64,000 bases of DNA from Aspidapion aeneum (Eukaryota; Arthropoda; Insecta; Coleoptera; Brentidae): NCBI GenBank assembly GCA_963576565.1, contig OY755038.1, forward strand, positions 63,157,622 to 63,221,621. Direction: 5' to 3'. The position numbers and the translations under genes are program-made. Shown piece after piece: positions 41,606 through 54,547 of the stretch. The notes under the pieces are model-generated. The model was given only the letters and a program-made list of their open reading frames with translations. It had not been told where the DNA came from and made no database searches. Within the stretch, counting starts at the first letter, position 1; every line of letters starts with the position of its first letter.

Positions 41606-44200
41606 AAAAATTATGAAAATTGGATTTTATCTAGGGTAGGCACCGCCTTTCCACCTAAATTGTATGCACGCCATTGTGCGCGACACAAGATTCTCTTTTT
41701 TTACTTAAATATCCTTTGTTTTTGGACTACGACTTTTTGAAATATATATGAATGTTCTAGTTTGGGGCCAAATATTTACCCAGTTTCGTGGAAAAAGAAA
41801 TTCAATAAAAGAATATTGAAAACTGATTAGTTCATGGTATTATAATTCATATCATTATTCTTGAGACAAATTTTTGCAACTTTTTTTCGTTGGCCTATGC
41901 TATTTGTTATAGTTAACAGCTGATAACTGTCAAAAAGTTATCTCAAAAATTATGATATGGAGTTTATGCATTGGCAATTTGCGCTCGTTTCAAATTTGGT
42001 GCTTAACCCGCCACGTAGTCGGCGCTTATGCCTTCGCTAAATACTCACCGCGTATGCTTGTTTTTTTAATAATTACTCAGAACTGTTTTTAAAATCCTGA
42101 AATTCCAAAAATCCGAGATATTTTTCGACATTCAAAATTCAAGGAAGTACAAATTATCCGTTTTTTTTGTTTTATACTCTATTGGACTGTAATAGGATAA
42201 ATATTATAAAGTTCAAAAATATGTACGCAGTAAATATCGTTGTAGTACAACATGACTAAATAAAGGATTTAAAAATGTTCTTTAAGAACAATATATAATT
42301 ATGACATATCAGAAAAAATGGTAATAGAAAATAACAAAACAAAAAAAAAGCAACAAACAATTAGCGAAAAATTATAACAACAAAATGGGCTAAAACTGAG
42401 AGTAAATTTTCAAAACAATGCAAAACTAATAGATGGGGGTGTTATAAAGAATAAATTTTAATTTAAAAAACTAAAAAAAAACACACGGCTTTAAATGTAG
42501 GTAGGAAAAGGTATAAAATAATGTAATTTGCTTAAAACATTGCGTTACATATAGAAGCGTGGCGCGCTTTAGAAGAGGTATTGTTTGTTTGCGAGATACC
42601 CTCCAAATGTTTTAAGTAAATTAAATTATTTTATAGCTTTTAGTACCTACATTTTAAAACCTGTTTTTAGTTTTTTAAAATATGCTGCTGCCAGAAATTA
42701 GCGGGCTATTAAATATTTTTATGAAAATCTGTTTGACAAATTGTAAAATGTTTAATCACATTTTAAAGGATATTTGTTTATTATTTTTTCCTGCTACCTG
42801 AGCAATTTATTCCATGCTGATAATTTTTTGCTATTGATTTTTTGACCAACTTTTTTTTCTTCAAAATTTGTATTTTTTTTTTGTTTATTTATTGCTGTTT
42901 CCTTAATTGGGATTGCATTTTTAAAACATGTTTATTTAGAGGTATTTTATGAACAGTTGATAGAAAATAATGTATGATCTACTAATTTTATTTATTAAAT
43001 AAATTAATTAGAAATTTATGTGTCGTGCGTTAACTTCCTAAAACAGTGTGTAATTTAATTTTAAAATTCGACCAAACGAGTACCAAAGACTTAATGAATT
43101 CATTAAATATACATACATGCATATTATAATTTTAATTTTAATTGAATGCTGATATAAAATATTTAAAATTAGCATCTGTCAAACCTAAAAACCTCTATCT
43201 TATGCTAACTTTATCAATAAACAACAGCGAACTTCAACCGTAGAACATATGTAAAGTAAATATAAAACCTTTATGACTTCTACATATCATATCATATGCG
43301 CTATCCTTGACGGAGGAAAAGGTGAAAACTTTTTAATACCATTATATTGCATTGCCACCCTAAACTAACAAAAAATGAGTAGTAAGGGGTCAATTCTTTA
43401 CATTTCAAAAAATTTGACGAAATTTGAAAAATGTGACATAATCTGGCGCTTAAGATTTCTCGTTTAAAAGGCAATTTTAAACTTAAAAACTTACTTAAAA
43501 GGCCATTTCCCACTTTTTGATAGATGTAGCTTCACGATATAATATATTTTTTTAATTAAAAACGCCTAATTTATTAAAAATTTTTAATTTAAAAATTGTA
43601 AATAAATTCAAAGCAGATAACCATTAACCACACAAACTGAAATGTCAGATTTCGTCACATTTCGTCACATTTCTTTCAAATTTATGAGTCCTATTCGTTT
43701 TCTTTATGAGGTCAGCTAAGTTTACTTTCTTTCTTTGTTTTTCACGGTAAAATTAACAAAGAGGGACTAACGGCATGTCGTGGAAGGGTCGCTACAAAAT
43801 TAGCTCTACGCTGTTGCCACCGTTATATTTGAACGGATTTTTAAGGGAATGTCAAATTATTTCTTTAAAATCTGCCAGAAAAATCTGACTAAGTGGGATA
43901 CTGGTCAAATTATTGAAGTGGTTATTATTTTTTTACTTTTCTTATCAAAGCTAGGCACGTATATAGTTTTTTATTCTGGGGGGTCCTCCCATATAGAAAC
44001 TGCTGTTATTCAGTGACGGCCCATGAGGTTTTGGATAGGGTAATCAGAAATACTTGCTACAGTCGCCGCCGGCGGAAGATTACAGGGATGCTACGAACAA
44101 TTTTCGTCTAAAAGACGTTACTGTTGGGTTTATAAGGATAAAAATAAATATTAAAATAAAAATAAATGTAGATTCTATTGGAAACTGTGTGTGCGAATGA
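41606..44200. other. no gene seen
   Basis: Strongly AT-rich. Minus frame 43301-43513 (70 codons) has no domain. Palindromic or tandem structure is not evident. Confidence 0.35.
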
Positions 44201-44209
44201 AGAAGAATT

Positions 44210-44415
44210 ACAAAATGTTGAAAGTCCAGAATGTCGAAAGCTTGGGTTATTAGATATATTAATAGAAACTAACCTGACCAGATCAGGTGCCTTTTTTTTG
44301 TAATATACTTTAAAACCTAACCTGACCTGGTTAAGTTTTATTTTCTGTCATTTAAATTTTTCAACTATTAGTATTTTTGTTTCTTCGACATTTTGTACTT
44401 TCGACATTTTGTGTT
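44210..44415. repeat. inverted repeat
   Basis: ACAAAATGTTGAAAGT and AGAATGTCGAAAGC on the left mirror CTTCGACATTTTGTACTTTC and GACATTTTGTG on the right. AACCTGACCAGATCAGG and AACCTAACCTGACCTGG lie between. Confidence 0.5.
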
Positions 44416-44441
44416 TCGATGTTTCGTCCGTCGCCCCTTCA

Positions 44442-44581
44442 ATTGATCGCAAACTTATCATTACCTGTCCATACACGCCCCTTTTCCACCAAAAAAGAAG
44501 TGTCCAATGGACCGGTTAGGTCACGTTTTCGATCAATTAACCAGAGTTGAATTAACAGGTTAGGATAAGTTTGCCATCAAT
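44442..44581. repeat. foldback, 140 bp
   Basis: ATTGATCGCAAACTTATC at the left pairs with GATAAGTTTGCCATCAAT at the right, continuing inward over ATTACCTGT / ACAGGTTA. Confidence 0.75.
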
Positions 44582-46255
44582 CGACAAAGGTGAGGTTTGG
44601 TTTAATTTAAAAAAATGCAAAATTTGCTTTTTGTATTAGGAAATGCACGAAATGTGATGACATCGAACCTTTTAGAAAAGCTATTGTCCAAAAAAGTCGG
44701 CAAAAAATTTTGCACCCTGTCAATTGTGTACATTTATCAATATTAATGTTAATCCCGGACTAAAATACACAAACAAAATATAACCTTAGATACTATAATT
44801 AAAATATATTGAAATTGAAGAAATAGTTAAAAAGCTAAAGAATAAATTCCAGTGCAAAATTATTTACTCTGTAGGTTCATTGAATAGCTACCTAATTTGA
44901 AAAAGTAATAAAAAAAAATAAAATAGTTTTTAAGGTTTTGATTATAACAAATATAATAAGGGTAAAAAAAAATTGAATTTGTTTTTTTTTTAACTTATAA
45001 AAATAAAACCAAGTAAAAATGTTCATTAAACTTGCAGGCAAAGTGCCTAATTATTTAAATTATTTGGTTATATTTTTAAAAGAACTATGAATAAAGACAG
45101 ACAGCCATTTTGATTTTTTTGGCCCAAACTTAAAAAGGTTTTTTTTGACGGTCCCCAATAGCCTTCCTACCTATGAGTGGCTAAAAAATATAAGTCAGCC
45201 AAGCATCCTTTTTCATTCAAATTTATTTTAAAATCAAGTTCAAAAACACGACAAAGAAAAACAATTTTTTAGCAGCTGCTCAAATCTTGGATTGATTTTG
45301 CAGTCAAGTCAAGTAATATTATTTAAAACACACAAATGTTTATGAATAAAATTAAGAGATTTAGAAAACAAAATTTTTTTTCCACTCTCCATGCATTTAG
45401 GTATAAAAAAATACCTTTAAGATTTAAATTTTTTAGAAAACAAAATACTTAACCAAACTTTAGTTTGAGCAAGTTTTCAGCTATTATAAGCAAAAATCTC
45501 AAAAATCAGAATCAATTCCCCCGTAAAAAATGCGAATTATCCATATCTCTACTATTATTATCACTACTAAATGTTTGTTTACTTTTTATTCCTAAACATA
45601 TCGGGGGGAGATTGATCCCCCCTTAGGTACCACCTTGCACGTTACGTTGTAAGAGTTTTTAGTAAAAATATTTTAACAACATATTTAAAAAGTGAATCCA
45701 ACTTGTGAACGGTACCTTTATTGGTTTCACTTGGAAACAATGAATTGGCAACATAGTATTTCGTAACTGACAGTCCCCTTGGTGATCTTTGACTGACAGT
45801 TGTCAAATTTGCCAGATAGAAAAACCGTTGTATGATGAGGTGCTCGAAAAAATACAATTTATCAAGAACTTGTGGATTATCAGTAGCCGAGTTTCAAGGT
45901 AGGTTTTAGATTAAATTTTCCCGCATATTTTAAATTTTTGGGGTTTTCATAATTTCCTAAGTTGGCCCATTACCGTGTGGTGTAAGACGTTTTACACAAA
46001 ACTGAAATTGCAGTGTTGTCAAGATTTACACCTAAATTCTGTTGTTTCAAATTTCGTCAGATTATTTCAAATTATTTCAAATTTTGAAGAATTGCCCCCT
46101 AAATTTCAAATCAATCCGACATGTAGGAGTCGGTCAGTCAAATAGTTTTTTATAACTAGTTTTTAAACTAATCGAATCTAATATAACCTAAATAAAACAA
46201 AGCGGGTTTAACAGAAATAACAAAAAGCGTAAAAACAAGCTGTAAACCGACTAAT
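44582..46255. other. no gene seen
   Basis: AT-rich with scattered short frames and none with recognisable domains. Confidence 0.3.
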
Positions 46256-46473
46256 ATAAAGATTATTCACTTTAATAGAATACTTGCATTGTTTAAGGAT
46301 ATATCATGATTTTAGTATGTGAAAATAGTGTTCCGCAGCAATAATTGACTTAAAAGTATAGCCAATAAAGATTATTCACTTTAATAGAATACTTGCATTG
46401 TTTAAGGATATATCATGATTTTAGTACGTGAAAATAGTATTTCGCAGCAATAATTGAGTTAAAAGTATAGCCA
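46256..46473 (+). repeat. 109-bp tandem duplication
   Basis: Units 46256-46364 and 46365-46473 are nearly identical. They share TTCACTTTAATAGAATACTT and GATATATCATGATTTTAGTA and differ at only about five positions. Such low divergence implies a recent duplication. Confidence 0.9.
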
Positions 46474-46494
46474 AGTTCCCCAGTACACGTTTTA

Positions 46495-46651
46495 AAATAA
46501 AAGGTTCTTACTAGTTTGGAAAAGTGTTGTCAAACTTATAGGCAGCCAAACTTGTTTATGTTCAATTTAACACTGTGCCTAAGAGTCAATTTGCAGCCGT
46601 TATATCCAAGTTTAAAAATATTTTTTAAACTAGTAAGAACCTTTTATTTTG
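46495..46651. repeat. foldback, 157 bp, related to the 11331-12275 MITE
   Basis: AAATAAAAGGTTCTTACTAG at the left mirrors CTAGTAAGAACCTTTTATTT at the right. The same block occurs once at about 11478-11497 in the larger MITE. Confidence 0.65.
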
Positions 46652-47632
46652 ATATGTGTATTAGAGAACTTTGCTATTATATGGCTATTTCCCTCCTTTT
46701 TTAAAGGAATTTCAATATGCCGAATGTATTAAAAATCTTTGCAATTCCTTATTCCGAGAGCTTTTACCTTTTCTAATTTTCCTTTTAATATTAACGAATT
46801 TGAATTTCTATCAATTTGTGCTTGAGGGGGGGGTGGTTGGAGTTATTTTGAAAAAAAAAATGCATAACCTAACGTGTATAAGGGAGGGAATCAAATTAAA
46901 AGTTTTAGATTTTCTAATTGTTATCTATAGTTTTTTCATAGTTTCTATCAGTCTGCTAAAACTTAGCTCTCTTTGGTTGTGTTTCTGTCGATCTGTTAAA
47001 ACTCAGCCCTCTAGCATTCTTGAAGAGAGCAATGTTACTTTTACATAATTTTATATGTATAGAGAAGGGGAGTAAATTAAGTTTGGAGTTTTTTGACTTT
47101 TTCCAAGGGTTTGGTCGTAATTTTAATAACAGTATGCCAAATTTCAGGTTTTTAGAATGTCTGGAAGTACAATAGAATTTTGATGATTAGACATGAGTGA
47201 GTGGATAATTTGACGTTTTATAAAACTGCTTTATTGCTTTTTGGAAGTCAGTGAAACTTGGGAGAATTGTTAGATTTGTCGAAGTCTACGACTGCGCTAA
47301 TTTTGAGTTTTGTAGCTCAGCCCGAAGTAGAGTTATAAATAGGTCAAATACGGGCTAAAATGTTTCAAGAAAAGGTGGTACAGCAGTTTTCGCGAACTCG
47401 GCGGAGCCAGATAAAGATTACTCACGGATAATCCTTTAATTTTCAAACAGAAAAAAATATTCTTTCATTTTACACTGGAATGGTTGGCTTGAAGTAAATT
47501 TTATACCAGGTACGTTTATTAGCAATATGGATATGGAATGCGCCATTATGCGAAAAAGACGAGCAATAAAGAGCAGAAACCTTTTATTAAAAGTTTCTTG
47601 CCAGAGATTCGGCCGATCTTTTTTTTAATAAA
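46652..47632. other. no gene seen
   Basis: The 125-codon frame at 46671 is hydrophobic and AT-driven with no known domain, and is probably chance. Confidence 0.3.
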
Positions 47633-47731
47633 ATGGCGTCGTATGGTAAAAACGACGTGACAGACAAGATAACAAAAGCCGAGCTGCTTAGTATTATAAG
47701 GACAAACCAGGATTATAATAAAAATGTATAG
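47633..47731 (+). pseudogene. possible DDE transposase fragment
   Basis: A 32-codon frame reads MASYGKNDVTDKITKAELLS and then IIRTNQDYNKNV. The KxELL-I-R-N sequence is reminiscent of the segment before the last catalytic residue in some mariner-like DDE transposases. It is very short and cannot be classified firmly. Confidence 0.3.
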
Positions 47732-49890
47732 ATGTTGCATACTGATGAATCAGATGTGGAGAATTTGACTATACTAAAATAAAATAATACCTATATAAAC
47801 ATCAAATCAGCAGAAACAAATTTTAGTTTTTGGAAGGTTAAATGTGTTAAAGGGTTTATGTTGACAATTATATTGTTTTTATAAAACAACCTCGTAGATT
47901 TAAAAAAAACAAACCCAAATCAATAATTTGAGGAACTAAAATTGTATCTTGCAAATAATTTTGGTAGCAAATATGTTCGTACCCTTTCTTCTGCATACCA
48001 ATTGGGATTATATAAAATGCTTTAGCTTTGCTGTAACTTTGCGGAACTGGGCGATTGATCCTAATTAAATATATAATAAATGGATCCATGACGGATCTGA
48101 TACTTTCCTAGCTAGCCTATTAGCACACTTTAAATAAACTCCATGATATATCAGCCTTGTAAATAGTTTTTTGTAAAGAAACGAAAGCTCCCACGAAGTT
48201 TTTGGATTTGGTGCAAGTTATTGAGAAAAATGTGGTCTACTATATTTCGAAAACCGTATAATGATGCGATGTTCTGTTACAAAAACAGCATTTAAAAAAA
48301 ATCATTAGCATAAATAAATTTTGATCAAAATCTAATCAGCTATTTGCTAGAAACATGCAGAAATGTAGACGCTTTTGAGATTCGTGCAAAAAAAACTTTT
48401 GAAAATCAAACCACAACATTTTTACAATTTTAGTGTGACTAGTCATAGGATGGAATTGGGCCCATGACAACTATTGACCAGTTAGGTGAGACGAACAACC
48501 TATATTAAAATTTTATCGATATTAGCGGTGGACTAGATGCAGGATCCTTTGCCAATTTAGACATTACGGTATTGAGTTAAATATAACTAGTTTTAGCTAG
48601 AATTGCGAGTAATGTGGAATATTACATGTCTGAAGGATGGGCTCATAAATTCTGTACACCTGGTGAAAGAAATGCATTTCTGTGCGAGCTTGGCAAATAA
48701 AAAATTTAATAAATTACTCTTGAAACCACTGTGTAGGTATCTCATACACATTTTTAAAACACTTAAATATGATTTATCTTAATATAAATTATCGTCATAC
48801 TAGTTACATGCAAACATTAAGCTAATATTATTTTAATTCGAACGCAAACCGCCCTTAGAACCAACATTATAACCAATTTATAAATGGTTCACTGTTCTAC
48901 CACGAATCTATGGCCTTCGATGAAGATGGGAATATGATATTCTTTCATCATGTAGCGCTGTAGAGAGGTCCGGCTCTTTACTGTTGTCAGTTCTACGAGT
49001 ATGAAACCATAGGTTGTAAACAATAAAAATATTATAAATTATATCTCCCCTGTCCTTTTGTGAGGTCGAAATCGGTGTTAATATAAAGTTAAATAAAAAA
49101 ATGCTTTTCAAAAAATAAAGGAGTCATGCCCTTACGTATATTATATTCTAATCGCCTTCTTTTTCTACGGCTAGAGTTGACGCAGTTGGCAGCGCCCTCC
49201 ACTGGTAGATGACTGAACCATTTCTACACTTTATGGTGTCTACATCTTATATTTTGATAAATTACTTTTTAAGGACTTCAGATTTCTACATTTTATTTTT
49301 CGTTCGATTACATTTTCTTTGCTTTATCATTTCTATTAAATATTTTTTTATAAACTTTGTTTCTATATTTTGCTTTTCTATGAATTATGCGCGCCCTGTA
49401 CAGCTATATAGTCAAAAATCGTGTCCCATTGGATAGTTGTGGAAGATTTCTTAAAACCTCCAGTGTGAGTAAGAAGGCCTAAACTAGCTTAGTCGAAAAA
49501 CTATGAAGACGTTTTTGTTTGCAAGAGAAATTAGCTATATATCTTAAAAACTAACAAAGATATATATTTTTTAAAAAAGAAATAAAACATATTAGGTATT
49601 AAGAAGGAAGTTTTAGGCTACCCCAAATTTATTGGTTATGGATCACTCTGGGTGTTTGCTTTAAATTTGAGTTAGAACGCCTGCGATTTTTTTCCATATT
49701 AACTTTCTAGAAAAATTGTATATGTTATGATTTGTTTGCAATAGAACAGCAATTCAATTAGTTCGGAGCCTAAGCCACTTTTGTCTGCATTTTTGCGTAC
49801 CGTAATGATAGTTGGCACGAATATAGTACAACACTATAGTATTATTTTACGAAGTGGTGCTCATCCCGAACCAAGTGCAGAGCAAAGATA
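47732..49890. other. no gene seen
   Basis: AT-rich with no coding pattern I can support. Fragments between 48470 and 48700 have a mixed composition that could be an old transposon. Confidence 0.3.
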
Positions 49891-51670
49891 CAGGGTATTT
49901 TATTTTTAATTGCATCTATCTAATTAAAATTCTGTATAAAATTCAAATGTAAAGCTAGAGCAATGAGACTTGGCACCGATTATAAGGACATAAACACTTT
50001 TATTTTAAGCAATAAAAAAAATACATTGATTATTTTCTTTCAAGAAATAAAAAATATATATATTTTTTTAAGAAATTTATGGTGTGGGAGTTGAGTAGAA
50101 AAAAAAATTATAGGAGCTTAGTTATGCAGGATACGGCGACAAAAATTAATGTAAGTATAAACAATTTGTTTCTCTTTAAAACAAAAATTGCTGGACGGGT
50201 GTGACATATACACGGTCAGAGTACAGGGTGGTTTTATTTACTAATTCTTAATTTAAAAAAATCTAGAAAGATGGAAAAGTATGTGGATTTGTTAGACGTA
50301 ATGATATTATAAAAAATATATACCGAATAAAAGATACTGAGCTCTTGTGTATATTTTATAGAAAGAAAAATGAGCTGGGTTAAACCGTTAAAAATACAGG
50401 GTGATTTTTAAAAATAAGTAAAATTTTTATGATCATTTGAAATATTTTTTTTTTTACGACGACATTACAAATCACTATAGAAAACTCAGCACATTATAAC
50501 AACAATAGTACAGCTTTTATTTTATTAAATTAAAAAATTTGTACAGAGTGTTGAAAGTAACTAAACAATAAATTTTTTATTTTTGTGCTTAAAATTCAAA
50601 ACACTCTAGATATGTCAGATAAACATGTCATTAAAATCACTATACTCTCCTTTATAAACCATTTATCGTACTCTACTTGTGTATTAAGCGCTACATCATT
50701 ACCATTTTCTGAACGTATATACTGGGCCACAACTACTTTGCTGTCATTTTTACTGTTTTTTTATATTACTTACTGTAGCTACCGCGTTAAAAGGAATTTT
50801 GCAATGAAAATTGGCACAATTTGTCGACTTACCACAGGCTATAATACAAAGATTTAAGTTTGCGTAATTTTGTAATATGTTATAAGATATAGGGTGATAT
50901 TAAAAAAATCATGTAAAAAGTAGTAGTGTCAAATTTTTGTTCATACCAGTAATGCAGTTTAAGGTATCTTCTTAATTTTACTACTTGTTATAACTAGAGG
51001 TATGTCCTTTTACCGTGAAGTGCACTGTGTTACTCAGTTTTGTAATGGCAAGAAAATACAGGGTGTTTCTTTTGTCAATATATAAAAAATTTTAAACACG
51101 TAAAATTTATAATTTTTTTTCTTTAGCACCATTTAAGTGCACTTAGACATGAAAAAATTTTAATGGCACTAAGACATAAGATTTTGGAAATAAAAGAAAA
51201 GTCGAGAAACGCGTTCATGAGTTACAGTAAAAAGTAAAATTAAAAATAAATTCACTTTAACACCCCTTATATAGTACCTTCAATCGATAGAAAATTTAAA
51301 CAAAAGTTGTTCTTTAACTTTTTTTTCTAAAGGCAAAAATACAAAAAAAAATTGATTTTCTAGGCAAAGAGCTTTTGATATCCCCTATGATTAGGAAAGT
51401 TGTTAATAACTTCGTTATTTTTTACTTTAAAAGAAAAAGTCATAAAATTACTTTGTTTAAAGACAAATGTTCATTCTATTGAGTTGACTGTATACCGGGT
51501 GTCCTATTTAAAAAATGTGTTTTTTCTTATCATTTGATTTTCATTTCATCACCATCGTAATCAGAGAAAAAAATACCACAACTTTGTCTATTTAACCGAC
51601 CCTGTAGCTCTAATATTAACGAAGTAAGTAATAGTGCCGACTTAACTTTAAACACCCTGTATATTAAAAT
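49891..51670. repeat. cluster of recurring CAGGGTG-type ends
   Basis: ACAGGGTG or close variants occur at about 49892, 50223, 50396, 50539, 50889, 51058 and 51495. The complement ACCCTGTA occurs at about 51599 and 51652. Several intervals are near 145-175 bp or twice that. The sequence between them is AT-rich and only loosely similar. These match the termini of the mariner-type MITEs elsewhere in the window. The cluster may be nested MITEs or a decayed tandem array. Confidence 0.5.
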
Positions 51671-52429
51671 TCAAAAATTTCACAAACTCCACTTTTACTT
51701 AATTTATCAAATTTTATTAAGTTAGGCTTGGTTAGGTGTTTTTAATATTCTCTGGCGTAGATCTCAGAACAGATACATTTAAGGTGTCAGTTTTTGACAT
51801 ATCATGTGAACAGTTTGACGTATTGACTTGATTTATATCAGTTTTCGTTTAAAATACGAAATTACCTAGAAATCGATACCCTACACGACCACTTTAGATG
51901 AAATAAGATTTTAACAATGTCTGCTCTCTTTCCTTTTGTCCCCCTCAAAAAAATCGTTTTCTAAACTTAATTTTTTGTAAGTTTTTTGGATTTACAAGCT
52001 ATAATGTAAAACAAACAAAAAACTGTACGCGAAATGAATTTCATATTTAATTTATACAGCTTTTCTGTCCCACCTCAAGTACGCCCCTGTATCTCGGCCC
52101 TGCACTGGGTTCCATCGGAGCACCACTTCCAAAATGGCATCTCTAGGTGTCTACTACCTCTGTGCCAAATTTCATTACGGTACGCGAAAATGCAGACAAA
52201 CCCAAAAAATTCCCCTGTTAGGCCCCGAACTAAATTGCCGGTGTAACAAACGTTATATCTTAAGAACAAAAAAAGGTAATAATTATTTTTTAAATACAAA
52301 AAAATATATAAAAATTGAAGGTTGGGCAAAAAAGTTTTGGAGAAAGCAATTTAATGAATGTGTTTAGTTTTGGACTTCCCTCGATCGATTGGTAATTGAT
52401 CACTTAATAATAAGTTACCGGGTGTATGC
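51671..52429. other. no gene seen
   Basis: Bases 52070-52250 are GC-richer with overlapping short frames on both strands, none recognisable. Confidence 0.3.
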
Positions 52430-53095
52430 TCGAATTTAAGAAGGAGGGCCTGTGTGGCGTCATAAATTCAAGGTGAATTTTTTCATGATTTTTCAAAAAC
52501 TTTGGCCAAATTAATTTCACAGAAAAACTGCAAATATGTTTTGAAATTGGTATGGTATTGTATATAGGACTCCACAGGACACTATACAGGACGCTATAAT
52601 ACACTCTAGGACCAAGTATTTATTTAAAAGTCCTGTAGGATGGTGTACAAATTTGGTTTAACTAATCACCCCTCAGTTAACACTAATTAAAGTTTAACTA
52701 AGCCTAAGATTTTGCAAACTTTGTTTATAGAATATTTAACGAAATCCCGGTAAAAATTTTCTCACAGTTTAAAACAATAGAAAGCCTATTACTTAGCAAA
52801 AGGTTCACTCGAGTACAACAAAAGATCCTAATAGAAAACCTGAATCTGATTAGAAATGTTTAGAGAAAAGTTTCGTCTATTTAAGTTTCTCATCTGTTAA
52901 GTGAGCCTCGAAGTGAGCTCTTCGAACGGAACTACTTATCCACTTTCCCCTTCGTTGGGCTGATAGTTCATTTAAATCAGAATGATTTATTGGTCAAAAA
53001 ACTATTCAATAAAAACTAACATTATCATGACCCCCCCCCCCCCGCTGCCATAATTCACAACAGCATAAAAACTTGGCATAATAATCAGTGGCGCA

Positions 53096-53269
53096 CCCAG
53101 AAATATGCCTTGGGGGCCCGACACCTTTGGGGGGAGGGCGAGGCCTCATGATGTAGTATTTTATGCTATTTTTTCTATTTATTCATGAAATATATGGATA
53201 ATATCTAAAAAAATATGAGGTTTGGGGGTGTCCGGGCATCTAGCCCCCCCCCCCCTTAGTACGCCCATG
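53096..53269. mobile_element. GC-ended MITE, 7-bp target duplication (copy B)
   Basis: CAGTGGCGCACCCAG to TACGCCCATG with TAATAAT on both sides (53089-53095 and 53270-53276). It shares the G-run, TTATTCATGAAATATATGG centre and C-run with the other copies. Confidence 0.8.
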
Positions 53270-53309
53270 TAATAATTCAAAATAACATAAAAAAAACTTC
53301 ACTTTCTCT

Positions 53310-53766
53310 TTCATTCTAGTTTCAATTGGATCGCGTCTTGCCTGAGATGTCCACCCAAGTTTGGTATTTTTGTAGGACAATCACAATTCATTCATCCCAC
53401 AATGACGACTCAGCAGGCTGGCCTGCTCCCCGGTGCAGGCAATTTTCTTTTCTCAAGGATGATTTAATTTTGCTTGATACCCTTTGTCTGGCACGGGGAT
53501 CTTTATCGTGCTAGCGCCATCTACGCTCTTAACACGGGACCACCGGCTTAACGTGACTTCCGAACCACGGCTTCGTATTTATTATCAAGTTTGCCTACTT
53601 CGTTGATGCTTAAAATTCGCCCAATACAGGCTTTATCCCTACCTCTGATGAATCTGTATTCACAAACGGATGGTAGGTTCGAGTTTGTAGTGGCAGGGAT
53701 GAGATTTGAACCCAACGCCCTCTGGTTGGAAAGCGAACGCACGCTCACTAAACCAGTCAGGGCCAC
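53310..53766 (-). mobile_element. SINE-like element with tRNA-like head
   Basis: Present in this copy of the long repeat but missing from 18570-18640, so it is a later insertion. On the minus strand a tRNA-like head (about 53763-53695) shows an A box TGGTTTAGTGAGCG and a B box GGGTTCAAATCTC. The body runs to about 53330. Body fragments recur at 10985-11235. Confidence 0.6.
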
Positions 53767-54051
53767 AAAAGGAAACTGGAAAAATAAGTAAAAAAAATAA
53801 ATAAATAAAAACATAACCAACTTTTTTGAAGAAAACGGGGTCCTTTTTATTTCTGATTTACTCGCCTTGGTTTAACATCTTTATGAAAAATGCACACAGG
53901 ATCCGTTCTTAAACTGAATCATTTTCAAGACTGAATCTCTTGTCGTTTTTGTGAAATTTACGTTTTTGTTAACATTACGGTTTGTGTGTCCTATGGAAGC
54001 CATCTTGGATTGGATCATATGTTTTGTTAGACAGCCCTATAGCACAATATA

Positions 54052-54505
54052 TAGGGTGTACCAGACCACCCGTCGACCCCTTTTAAAACCTAGGGGAAAA
54101 GTTTATTTAATGATCCAAAAAATTACTTGAGTACGCTGTTTTGATTATTGGTAGATGTTTTCAACTTTGGAAGTCAACCGGAAGTGGTGACCTATTGAGG
54201 CCTGGAGTCCGTTTTTTAAATAGGGATGGGCATATATTTAAAAAAATAATGACGTTTAAGAAAAAAATGTTTCAAATAAAAGGTACGTATTTTCTTGCGT
54301 AGAATCCTAATTCGTTGCAAAATTCTGCCCATCCCTATTCAAAAAACGGGCTTTAGACATGAGTAGTCACGGTCGGCGCCGGAATCTAAAAATACCACCA
54401 ATTGAAAGAGCGTACTCGATTTGGCTACAATCATTTTTAGATCATTAAAAAAATTCATTTCGAAGGTTTTAAAAAGGATGGACGGGTGGTTGGGGAAATG
54501 CACTG
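54052..54505. mobile_element. foldback / mariner-type MITE, about 454 bp
   Basis: The left arm GGGTGTACCAGACCACCCGTC and right arm GGACGGGTGGTTGGGGAAATGC pair, then CTTTTAAAACCT / AGGTTTTAAAAAG, GAGTACGCTGTTTTGATT / its partner, and AATAGGGATGGGC / GCCCATCCCTATT. No coding capacity. Confidence 0.75.
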
Positions 54506-54547
54506 TTGTGTTTCTCGTTGGAGAAAGGGGACTTATTACAATAAAGC

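Larger units (their letters stand above)
52430..54045. repeat. second copy of the 16.3-18.9 kb repeat (right half), with insertions
   Basis: GCCTATTACTTAGCAAAAGG and ACAAAAGATCCTAATAGAAA at about 52772-52838 match 18221-18284. TTTACGTTTTTGTTAACATT and GATCATATGTTTTGTTAG near 53950-54030 match 18790-18880. GGATGGTGTACAAATTTGG near 52638 is the complement of a block near 17215-17235. The 7-bp-TSD MITE is present in both copies with the same right flank. A SINE-like element interrupts only this copy. Confidence 0.75.

Noticed and set aside
46671..47048. 125-codon hydrophobic frame
   Set aside because: The hydrophobicity follows from T-rich DNA, no family pattern is seen, and it partly overlaps another frame.
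53326..53791. Overlapping frames of 62-90 codons on both strands
   Set aside because: They fall within the SINE-like insertion, which has tRNA-like promoter boxes and no protein pattern.
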